The notes under the pieces: generated by a model
What the model was told of the DNA's origin: nothing
What the model saw: only the letters and a program-made list of their open reading frames with translations
Databases searched by the model: none
Assembly: GCA_947385505.1 (NCBI GenBank)
Contig: CANDLP010000192.1
Coordinates: 1 to 5,342 of the forward strand
Direction: 5' to 3'
DNA: 5,342 nt
Origin: an uncultured Clostridia bacterium
GTDB taxonomy: Bacteria > Bacillota > Clostridia > Oscillospirales > Ruminococcaceae
Translations under genes and position numbers: made by a program
Part shown: piece after piece, positions 1 to 5,342 of the stretch
Layout: each line of letters opens with the position of its first letter
How positions within the stretch are numbered: the first letter of the stretch is position 1

Positions 1-890
1 AAGGTAAGGGGAGCAAATTTACGGTACGGATCCCGATATCCGCCGCGCTTCAGAGTAAAGCAAATCCACGGCTTCCCGAAGGCGGAACCGTGTTCGTTGC
101 GGAAAGCGAAGACGACGATTATTTACTTATAGAGGGTTATCTTAAAAGCGGCGGTTTAAAGCCTGTGCGTGCTTTAGGCGGTATGGATTCCGTTACATGG
201 CTGACGGAAAGGCTTTACGAAAACAATATGCCTTGCGCAATGCTGCTTGGCAAGTCGCTTTCCGATATGCCGGTACTGGATCTGGCGGCTCATGTAAGAC
301 AGCTTGCGGGATCTGATTTTCCAATAATTTTAGTATCCGAGGAGGATTGGACCAAAATCGAGTACAGCGCTTCCCGCGCAGGTGTAACCGCCTTCGTGCC
401 GTGCCCTTTGTTCAAGAGCAGACTGCTTAACACCATTGCGGATCTTGTAAACAGTACAGGTACGCAAAACGCAGGTGGAAGCGCGGCAGAGGATTACAGC
501 GGTTACCGCATTTTACTTGTTGAAGATATAGAGATCAATCAGGAGATAGTTAAGGAAATCCTCTCAGTAACGGGGATACAGATTGACGTGGCAGATAACG
601 GCGCTGAGGCTGTTCGAAAATTTGAGGAATCCTCCGAGGGGTATTATGACCTTATTTTTATGGATATACAGATGCCCGTTATGGACGGATACGAAGCGGC
701 AAGGCGGATAAGAGCGCTTTCAAGAAGCGACGCCGAAAAGGTATGGATAGTGGCTATGACAGCAAATGCGTTTGTGGAGGATATTCGCACGGCGAGAAAG
801 GCGGGTATGAATGAACATTGTTCAAAGCCGGTTGATCCCGATAAATTGTGCGAAATATTGAAAAACAGATTTAATAATAATTGTAATTAA
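1..890 (+). CDS. Hybrid sensor histidine kinase, C-terminal part (ATPase end, pseudo-receiver, receiver); 5' end outside window
   Basis: The frame is open from the window edge (first full codon at position 3) to TAA at 888-890, so this is a 3' fragment of 295 visible residues. The first residues read GKGSKFTVRIPI, the end of a histidine-kinase HATPase_c domain. A short linker leads into receiver 1 (about nt 87-452). Its beta-3 reads MLLGKSLSDM, with Gly (codon 249-251) where the phospho-accepting Asp should be, and VPCPL replaces the usual KP motif, so it looks unable to accept phosphate. Receiver 2 (about nt 501-876) is canonical: LLVEDIEIN acidic pocket, FMDIQMPVMDG with phospho-acceptor Asp at 663-665, AMTANA switch Thr, and SKPVD Lys at 825-827. 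No Hpt domain follows. Sensor, dimerisation and catalytic regions lie upstream. Known family role: autophosphorylation on His, then transfer to the receiver Asp. Output is unknown, but the adjacent HD-GYP gene is the obvious candidate. Confidence 0.93.
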   Translation, partial: GKGSKFTVRIPISAALQSKANPRLPEGGTVFVAESEDDDYLLIEGYLKSGGLKPVRALGGMDSVTWLTERLYENNMPCAMLLGKSLSDMPVLDLAAHVRQLAGSDFPIILVSEEDWTKIEYSASRAGVTAFVPCPLFKSRLLNTIADLVNSTGTQNAGGSAAEDYSGYRILLVEDIEINQEIVKEILSVTGIQIDVADNGAEAVRKFEESSEGYYDLIFMDIQMPVMDGYEAARRIRALSRSDAEKVWIVAMTANAFVEDIRTARKAGMNEHCSKPVDPDKLCEILKNRFNNNCN

Positions 891-914
891 AATGTTTATC
901 AATATAAAAAAACC

Positions 915-920
915 GGAAGG
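915..920 (+). promoter_or_regulatory. Ribosome binding site favouring the ATG at 931
   Basis: GGAAGG lies 10 bases before the ATG at 931. The alternative in-frame ATG at 892, one base after the kinase stop, is preceded only by AT-rich sequence with no Shine-Dalgarno match. The spacing is at the long end, so this supports the 931 start without proving it. Confidence 0.5.
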
Positions 921-930
921 TGTTGGCGGT

Positions 931-2790
931 ATGCAGCGGTATCAGGAAGAATATATTGAAAATTTTAAAAAAATACGCGCACTTAACCTTCGGAAAAGCG
1001 CTTCAGGGAAAAGCTTTGAGGAGTACTGCGCTGAAATGCTGCGTGACAGGAAAAGTGCGGAGCTTATTATAAAGCGCAATATGCTTATTTTGCGTGAGCG
1101 CCTTTTTCCGATTTTGGACAATTTGTTTAAAGCGGACAAAAATGAGCTCGAAGAGCTTAAGACATTTTCCTCGGAGCTTCTGAGCCCGGGCAATGAGTCG
1201 GATGTAGGTCTGTTTTGTCAGATACAAAGGTCGATGCTGAGCTATGCGCGTTTTAATAAGGAACGCGGCGCGATGATAGAGGGATTGTACTGGCTTGGCA
1301 TAGGCTATAACAGTATGTGCGCGAAGCTTATCGGTCTTGAATATTCGGTGTGCGAAAAATATTATTCACAGATGAGGCTTTGTTTTGCCGAGGCGGCGGC
1401 CTATCTGAAATATTTCAATGAGCTGGACAGTACGGAAACAAGGGGCTATATTCTGCGTTCAAGGGCAAATATGTCTTTGGGCGGATTTAAGTCCAATGTT
1501 GAAAAAATACGTATGGTTAAGCGAACGCTAATGATATTTCAGGATCCTGAGTATCGGGAAAAAGCGCCGGAGCTTCCGTGGGACAAATATGTCTACACGA
1601 TACACCGTCAGATGGCGTCAAGCGCATGTTATAAAAAAGAGATCGATTTAACCCCTCAGGATGTGGCCGACTTTATGGAATCGGTGTATATCATATACGA
1701 AACACGGTTAAGAGAAGCTAAGGAAAATAATGAAAGCACTCCGATACAACCTCGGTTTTCCTGTTATGTGGCGGAATATTACTGCGGACTGTACGGTTTT
1801 GAAGAACTGCTCTCAAAAATAGAGGAACTGATGGATTCCGCCGATTATAATGACCACTCCGAGGATACGATGTACGGGATAATTTCGCTTACCGCTTTTT
1901 ACTGTCAGTATCTTGAGGAAAGTCCCGAATATCTCCCTAAACGGCTTGAATATATAGGGAGTCTTAACAAACGGGCGTTAAGCTATGTAAAAAGTTTTCC
2001 CGAATGGGAACTCAGCGAAAAATTGTTTTTTTATCTTAGACAGCTTTCATTTACTTATATCGAAACTGAGGACGGTATATCTTACAAGGATTTTATCGTT
2101 AAGCTTGAAATGAGCTTCGCACCCGCTATTTATGCCCATTCCTGTGCGGTGGGCAGGGCGGCGTCGGCTTTGTGCAGAATAATAATTGAAGAAGAACCAA
2201 GTTATTTTGACGATATAGATTTTATTAAAGAAATAAATGATATCGGGGAGAAAAAGCGGGTAATCATTGATTATGCGTTTGAATGCGGTCTGCTTCATGA
2301 TGTTGGTAAAATGAATTTTATAAATTTATTTTCCAATGCTCCCAGACAGTGGTTTGAAGATGAAAATGAAATGGCTCAGCTTCATACGCTTGTGGGAAAC
2401 GTATGTCTCGAAAAAAGGAAGTCAACTTCCCGCTGCGCTTATATCGCATTGGGACATCACAGCTGGTATGACGGTTCGCGCGGTTATCCTCACGAATACA
2501 AGCGATTGGAGTGCGAATACCGTCAGATGGTTGACGTTATCGGGCTTATGGATTGGCTGGATAATACAACCGATAACGAATCAAGGATTTTCAGAGGCGT
2601 GGACAAGACTTTTGAGGAAGCAAGGGAAGAGGCGATAGCTTTGGAAGGAAAAAGATTTTCTCCCATGCTTTCCGCAAGACTGAGAGAAAAAGAGGTCAGC
2701 GATATTATAAAAAGAGCTTTAAAAGACGGGCGCATTGAGGCGTACCAAAATATTTACGAGCTGGATAATGAAAACGGAAAGGAACGGTAA
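931..2790 (+). CDS. HD-GYP-type phosphohydrolase-domain protein with large uncharacterised N-terminal region
   Basis: Starting at 931 the protein has 619 residues; an ATG at 892 would add 13. Numbering here is from 892. Residues 14 to about 400 are helical and rich in Tyr, Leu and Glu, with no domain I recognise; a repeat-type helical scaffold is possible. Residues about 405-605 match the HD-GYP pattern: AHS His416, GLLHDVGK with His469/Asp470/Lys473, His498, then HHSWYDGSRGYP (522-533), then the MDWLDNTTD segment (553-561) and IFRGVDKTFEEA, the equivalent of the conserved DALTS-RPYR tail. The signature differs from HHExxDGxGYP by Ser for Glu and one extra residue. HD-GYP enzymes hydrolyse cyclic di-GMP or related cyclic dinucleotides using a metal centre; activity here is inferred and could be altered by the variant motif. 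There is no signal peptide or membrane segment, so it is cytosolic. It probably shares a transcript with the upstream hybrid kinase and may be its output partner. Confidence 0.85.
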   Translation: MQRYQEEYIENFKKIRALNLRKSASGKSFEEYCAEMLRDRKSAELIIKRNMLILRERLFPILDNLFKADKNELEELKTFSSELLSPGNESDVGLFCQIQRSMLSYARFNKERGAMIEGLYWLGIGYNSMCAKLIGLEYSVCEKYYSQMRLCFAEAAAYLKYFNELDSTETRGYILRSRANMSLGGFKSNVEKIRMVKRTLMIFQDPEYREKAPELPWDKYVYTIHRQMASSACYKKEIDLTPQDVADFMESVYIIYETRLREAKENNESTPIQPRFSCYVAEYYCGLYGFEELLSKIEELMDSADYNDHSEDTMYGIISLTAFYCQYLEESPEYLPKRLEYIGSLNKRALSYVKSFPEWELSEKLFFYLRQLSFTYIETEDGISYKDFIVKLEMSFAPAIYAHSCAVGRAASALCRIIIEEEPSYFDDIDFIKEINDIGEKKRVIIDYAFECGLLHDVGKMNFINLFSNAPRQWFEDENEMAQLHTLVGNVCLEKRKSTSRCAYIALGHHSWYDGSRGYPHEYKRLECEYRQMVDVIGLMDWLDNTTDNESRIFRGVDKTFEEAREEAIALEGKRFSPMLSARLREKEVSDIIKRALKDGRIEAYQNIYELDNENGKER

Positions 2791-2793
2791 AAA

Positions 2794-3555
2794 ATGAAGG
2801 ATTGGTTTACGGTTGACAGGGTAGATTCGGAAACATACATAATAAGCGAATACCGTCATTGGGAGGAAACTCATTGTTATTTGCTCAAAGGAAAAGACAA
2901 AAGCCTTTTAATAGATACAGGCCTTGGAATATGCAATATACTTGATGAAGTAAAAAAGCTTACCGATTCCGATATTGCGGCTGTCGCAACTCACATTCAT
3001 TGGGATCATATCGGGGGACACGGATTTTTTCCCGAATTTTATGCTCACGGCGAAGAGCTGAACTGGCTCAGCGGCGGATTTCCTTTGTCAGAAAAGACCA
3101 TAAGAGAAATGGTTGTCGACCGCTGTGAGCTTCCCGATGATTTTGATGTTGACAAATACAAAATGTTTCAGGGAACTCCGTCAAGAATATTGAAGAACGG
3201 TGATATTATAGATATCGGCAGACGTACTGTGGAGGTTTTGCACACTCCCGGTCATTCTCCGGGGCATATGTGCTTTTGGGAAAAGGAGCGAGGGTATTTG
3301 TTTACTGGCGATCTTGTGTATAAAGACACTTTATTGGCTTATTATCCCTCAACGGATCCTCAGGCTTATCTGGATTCATTGGAAAAACTTTCTGTTTTGC
3401 CCGCTGAAAGGATATTTCCCGCTCATCACTCTCTTGATATTCAGCCGGAAATTATCATAAGAATGAGGGATGAGTTGAAAAAGCTTAAGGATGAGGGAAA
3501 GCTTTGTCACGGTTCGGGAACCTATGATTACGGTGATTGGGCTATTTGGTTATAA
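2794..3555 (+). CDS. MBL-fold metallo-hydrolase (glyoxalase II-like)
   Basis: A 253-residue cytosolic protein with a complete metallo-beta-lactamase fold signature: LIDTGLG (39-45), the metal motif THIHWDH (His67, His69, Asp71, His72), TPGHSPGH with His154, TGD with Asp173 as bridging ligand, and PAHH with His211. All expected ligands for a two-metal site are present, so the enzyme should be active. Family members hydrolyse thioesters, lactones, phosphodiesters and other substrates; this sequence does not say which. The insert at about 85-130 between the first two metal motifs probably shapes the substrate pocket. The start is supported by AAGGA at 2779-2783 inside the end of the preceding gene, and the gap to that gene is only 3 bases, so the two are very likely co-transcribed. 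The stop codon abuts the inverted repeat that follows. Fold assignment is secure; substrate is unknown. Confidence 0.93.
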   Translation: MKDWFTVDRVDSETYIISEYRHWEETHCYLLKGKDKSLLIDTGLGICNILDEVKKLTDSDIAAVATHIHWDHIGGHGFFPEFYAHGEELNWLSGGFPLSEKTIREMVVDRCELPDDFDVDKYKMFQGTPSRILKNGDIIDIGRRTVEVLHTPGHSPGHMCFWEKERGYLFTGDLVYKDTLLAYYPSTDPQAYLDSLEKLSVLPAERIFPAHHSLDIQPEIIIRMRDELKKLKDEGKLCHGSGTYDYGDWAIWL

Positions 3556-3613
3556 AGCCTGTTATCACAAAATACTTAACATTATTTCATGCACTATCTT
3601 GTGATAACAGGCT
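3556..3613 (+). repeat. 15-bp perfect inverted repeat with 28-base loop, flanked by TATAA direct repeats
   Basis: AGCCTGTTATCACAA (3556-3570) is exactly complementary to TTGTGATAACAGGCT (3599-3613). TATAA occurs at 3551-3555 and again at 3613-3617, like a short target-site duplication, although the right copy shares one base with the 15-bp arm. No T-tract follows the stem on the + strand, so it does not look like an intrinsic terminator. As RNA it would form a strong hairpin ending two bases before the Shine-Dalgarno sequence of the next gene. Each arm is also a near-palindrome on its own (TGTTATCACA), so a pair of protein-binding sites is an alternative. The inverted repeat is certain; its nature is not. 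Confidence 0.9.
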
Positions 3614-3614
3614 A

Positions 3615-3621
3615 TAAGGAG
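3615..3621 (+). promoter_or_regulatory. Strong ribosome binding site fixing the start at 3628
   Basis: TAAGGAG lies 6 bases before the ATG at 3628, an almost ideal Shine-Dalgarno arrangement. It rules against the in-frame ATG at 3589, which sits in the hairpin loop, has no such site, and would make the right arm of the inverted repeat coding. Confidence 0.85.
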
Positions 3622-3627
3622 TTTAAA

Positions 3628-4143
3628 ATGGTAATTTTAATAATGGGCGCTTCCCATACCGGAAAAACGCTTTTGTCTCAAAAGCTGCTTGAAAAATACG
3701 GATTCCCTTATTTTTCCATAGATCATCTTAAAATGGGGCTTATCCGAAGCGGCAATACCGATCTGACCCCGGAGGACGATGAAGAACTGGTACCTTATTT
3801 ATGGGGAATAGTAAAGGAAATAGTTAAAACCGCCGTTGAAAATAAACAGAACCTTATATTGGAGGGCGCTTATATCCCATTTGACTGGAAAAAGGATTTT
3901 GAAGAGAAGTATTTAAAAGAAATTCGTTTTTACTGCCTTATAATGTCCGAGAATTACATAAAAGAAAATTTCGACAGTATAAAAAAATACGCTTCGGCTA
4001 TTGAAACAAGAATAGATGATGAGGAATATTTGACTATACAGAATATGACCCGTGAAAACTTAAAAAATTACGATGCTTGTAAAAAATACGGCTGTGATTA
4101 TATTTTAATAGACAAAGAATATTGCGTCGATATTAAATTATGA
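3628..4143 (+). CDS. Small P-loop NTPase, probable small-molecule or nucleotide kinase of unknown substrate
   Basis: A 171-residue protein that opens directly with a beta strand and Walker A loop, MVILIMGASHTGKT (Gly7, Gly12, Lys13, Thr14). FSIDHLKMG follows at 29-37, placing Asp32 where adenylate-kinase-like and Zeta-like kinases hold the phosphate acceptor. LILEGAYIP (76-84) with Glu79 resembles the second strand and acidic residue of that fold. The C-terminal half is charged and helical and ends with a short strand (DYILIDKEY). Length and layout fit small P-loop phosphotransferases. I see no lid-domain cysteines and no antitoxin partner, so neither a classical adenylate kinase nor a Zeta toxin is supported. 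The radical SAM gene starts 15 bases after the stop, whose last base overlaps that gene's ribosome binding site, which suggests co-translation. The substrate cannot be read from sequence. Confidence 0.85.
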   Translation: MVILIMGASHTGKTLLSQKLLEKYGFPYFSIDHLKMGLIRSGNTDLTPEDDEELVPYLWGIVKEIVKTAVENKQNLILEGAYIPFDWKKDFEEKYLKEIRFYCLIMSENYIKENFDSIKKYASAIETRIDDEEYLTIQNMTRENLKNYDACKKYGCDYILIDKEYCVDIKL

Positions 4144-4158
4144 GGAAAGGTAAAAACA

Positions 4159-4782
4159 ATGATGACGATATTTTACGAATTTGATGGTAAGCTTTACGCC
4201 AACATAACCAATAAGTGTCCTTGCGCCTGCACTTTTTGCATACGCAAAAACAGCGACAGCGTGGCGGGCAGCGGCAGCCTTTGGCTTGAACACGAGCCTG
4301 AATTCGGCGAGATAAAAGAAGCGTTCGACAATTTTGACAAAACAGGGCTGTCCGAGCTTGTATTTTGCGGTTACGGCGAACCAATGATGAGAGCTGATAT
4401 GCTGTTAAAAACCGCCGAATATGTTAAAGAAAAATCTGATATGAAAATTCGTATAAATACCAACGGACTTGTTTCGTTTATGAAGCCTGAATTTGATATC
4501 TCGTCGTTAAAATACAGGATAGACAAGGTTTCCATAAGCTTAAACGCTTCCGATCCCGACAAGTATTTACTTATTACAAATTCAAAATACGGGCTTCCGT
4601 CTTATAATTCAATGCTTAATTTTGCCTTAAGGATACAGGAATTCGTACCTGACGTTTCATTTACCGTTGTGGACTGCGGTCTGGGAGAAGAGGAAATTGA
4701 ACGCTGCAAGGAAAGAGCAAAGGATTGCGGTATCCCCTTGAGAATAAGACATTATGTACGGGATAATGAAAAATACGAATAG
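4159..4782 (+). CDS. TatD-linked radical SAM protein
   Basis: A 207-residue radical SAM protein. NKCPCACTFC contains the CxxxCxxC cluster motif (Cys20, Cys24, Cys27; Cys22 is an extra cysteine inside it), which binds the 4Fe-4S cluster that cleaves S-adenosylmethionine. LVFCGYGEP (67-75) is the GGE-like SAM-binding segment, and IRINTNG (97-103) and VSISLNA (124-130) are further barrel strands. The pattern ITNKCPCACTFCIR, then SLWLEHEP, then ELVFCGYGEPMMR matches, from memory, the small family called TatD-linked or TatD-associated radical SAM proteins, whose reaction is unknown and which usually sit beside or fused to a TatD nuclease. The length is typical, and there is no C-terminal auxiliary-cluster (SPASM) domain. 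Two ATGs occur in tandem (4159 and 4162); AGGAAAGG at 4143-4150 sits 8 bases before the first. It follows the P-loop gene closely and probably shares its transcript. No TatD gene is in the window. Confidence 0.9.
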   Translation: MMTIFYEFDGKLYANITNKCPCACTFCIRKNSDSVAGSGSLWLEHEPEFGEIKEAFDNFDKTGLSELVFCGYGEPMMRADMLLKTAEYVKEKSDMKIRINTNGLVSFMKPEFDISSLKYRIDKVSISLNASDPDKYLLITNSKYGLPSYNSMLNFALRIQEFVPDVSFTVVDCGLGEEEIERCKERAKDCGIPLRIRHYVRDNEKYE

Positions 4783-4802
4783 TTTTATACTGATATATAA
4801 AA
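4783..4802 (+). promoter_or_regulatory. AT-rich palindrome upstream of perR, possible operator/promoter
   Basis: TTTTATA (4783-4789) and TATAAAA (4796-4802) are perfect inverted copies around a 6-base centre, starting right after the radical SAM stop codon and ending 29 bases before the perR ATG. The inner part resembles a PerR box (TTATAATnATTATAA) but has one extra base between the half-sites. TATACT at 4786-4791 could be a -10 element, but I find no convincing -35. Autoregulation is plausible because Fur-family genes often bind their own promoters; in this gene it is an inference. Confidence 0.4.
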
Positions 4803-4831
4803 GTATGCTCACGGGCAGGTGAAACAACGAT

Positions 4832-5212
4832 ATGAAGAACTCCAAACAGAGAAGTCTTATTCTTGATACCATTATAAATAATCCTGTTCACCCTACCGCC
4901 AAACAGGTGTATGAAATGGCGCGTAAAAAGCTGCCGAATATAAGCTTAGGCACCGTTTACCGAAATCTCAGCGCACTTACCGAATCAGGTCTGATAAGGC
5001 ATATTGCGGTATCGGACGGCTGCGACAGGTACGACGGCAGGCTTGACAGGCATTTTCACCTTATTTGCAGCGGCTGCGGCAAGGTGGAGGACGTTGAACC
5101 CGATAAATATTTTGACCTTGAAAAATATGCGGAATCCCAGACGGACTATAAATTGGATGAAATAGATATAGTAATGAGAGGGTATTGTCCCGATTGTCAA
5201 AGAAAAAGATGA
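4832..5212 (+). CDS. perR: PerR-type Fur-family peroxide/metal-responsive repressor
   Basis: A 126-residue Fur-family regulator. An N-terminal winged helix (recognition helix about 38-54, SLGTVYRNLSALTESGL) is followed by the dimerisation domain. Every metal ligand of Bacillus subtilis PerR is present at a constant offset of 17: His20, Asp68, His74, His76 and Asp87 match His37, Asp85, His91, His93 and Asp104. Cys79/Cys82 and Cys119/Cys122 match the structural zinc cysteines. Asp rather than Glu at the last regulatory position favours peroxide sensing over plain iron sensing. PerR with Fe(II) is inactivated by His oxidation and then releases peroxide-defence genes; with Mn it stays repressive. 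The N-terminus is about 17 residues shorter than in B. subtilis. That is genuine, because an in-frame TGA lies at 4820-4822 and AGGTGA (4817-4822) provides a ribosome binding site. It is separated from the radical SAM gene by 49 bases that hold a palindrome. Confidence 0.93.
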   Translation: MKNSKQRSLILDTIINNPVHPTAKQVYEMARKKLPNISLGTVYRNLSALTESGLIRHIAVSDGCDRYDGRLDRHFHLICSGCGKVEDVEPDKYFDLEKYAESQTDYKLDEIDIVMRGYCPDCQRKR

Positions 5213-5271
5213 ACTGACGCTATTGGACCTCATCGGAAACTTACGAAGTATCGTCTGACTTGCCCTTTTGC

Positions 5272-5339
5272 CGTAAGGCTTTGTCCATTTCCCTTGAAAT
5301 ACATACAGTATTCCTGAGGAAAATGGACTTTGCCTTATG
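5272..5339 (+). repeat. Long imperfect inverted repeat at the window's 3' end
   Basis: TAAGGC (5274-5279) pairs with GCCTTA (5332-5337), and GTCCATTT (5283-5290) with AAATGGAC (5321-5328). The two blocks are separated by a symmetrical TTT/TTT mismatch, and further pairs and G-T wobbles extend both ends. The loop is about 20 bases. A smaller hairpin with a GTAA loop (GCC-GTAA-GGC, 5270-5279) would compete with the outer stem. No clear T-tract follows on either strand, so it is not a clean intrinsic terminator, although it could mark the end of the perR transcript or be an intergenic repeat. The rest of 5213-5342 shows no convincing gene. Confidence 0.7.
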
Positions 5340-5342
5340 ACA

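Noticed and set aside
90..890. Stand-alone two-receiver protein starting at GTG 90
   Set aside because: The same frame is open to the window edge and encodes the C-terminal ATPase motif GKGSKFTV, so the GTG is an internal Val codon of a larger hybrid kinase, despite a GAAGG upstream of it.
2336..2638. 100-residue + strand ORF inside the HD-GYP gene
   Set aside because: It is an out-of-frame shadow over the conserved HD-GYP motifs, which are coded in the main frame.
3576..3604. Promoter inside the hairpin loop (TTAACA as -35)
   Set aside because: No acceptable -10 hexamer lies at a usual spacing; TATCTT at 3595-3600 is too close.
3556..3613. Rho-independent terminator after the MBL hydrolase
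   Set aside because: The loop is 28 bases, the stem is not GC-rich, and ATAAGGAG rather than a T-tract follows it.
3589..3627. Longer N-terminus for the P-loop protein from ATG 3589
   Set aside because: It would translate the hairpin arm and the ribosome binding site; the ideal TAAGGAG before ATG 3628 and the immediate beta strand/Walker A start favour 3628.
4133..4384. Minus-strand Cys/Arg-rich ORF opposite the radical SAM gene
   Set aside because: Its cysteines arise from the antisense of the radical SAM N-terminal region; the plus-strand frame carries the conserved cluster motif and a proper ribosome binding site.
5230..5304. Minus-strand 24-residue ORF in the 3' intergenic region
   Set aside because: It is too short, overlaps one arm of the inverted repeat, and I see no clear ribosome binding site or recognisable product.

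Overview
The window reads as a moderately AT-rich, densely packed chromosomal segment of a Gram-positive anaerobe, most likely class Clostridia (Oscillospiraceae/Lachnospiraceae-like). Three things point there: a hybrid sensor kinase beside an HD-GYP protein, a TatD-linked radical SAM protein, and a short PerR-type Fur regulator. The taxonomic call is an inference from gene content and style; no rRNA or other marker gene is present. All six genes lie on the + strand.

Layout. Positions 1-890 hold the C-terminal part of a hybrid histidine kinase: the end of the ATPase domain, a degenerate receiver, then a canonical receiver. It is followed at once by a roughly 620-residue protein with a large uncharacterised helical N-terminal region and a C-terminal HD-GYP-type domain (931-2790). 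A metallo-beta-lactamase-fold hydrolase starts 3 bases later (2794-3555). Next comes a 15-bp perfect inverted repeat with a 28-base loop, flanked by TATAA direct repeats. It separates the hydrolase from a small P-loop kinase-like protein (3628-4143). A TatD-linked radical SAM protein (4159-4782) follows after 15 bases. A PerR-like peroxide/metal regulator (4832-5212) ends the gene series, preceded by an AT-rich palindrome. The last 130 bases hold no convincing gene but contain a second long imperfect inverted repeat.

How the parts may work together. The kinase and HD-GYP protein look like one signalling module. The HD-GYP protein has no receiver of its own, so the kinase's terminal receiver may act on its N-terminal region and so link a stimulus to cyclic-dinucleotide breakdown. 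The hydrolase, P-loop protein and radical SAM protein are co-oriented and tightly spaced, and are probably co-transcribed enzymes of unknown substrate. PerR has its own short upstream region with a possible self-operator. Nothing here amounts to a clearly new system. The most unusual items are the mini inverted-repeat element at 3551-3617, the receiver-less HD-GYP partner, and the radical SAM protein without an adjacent TatD gene.
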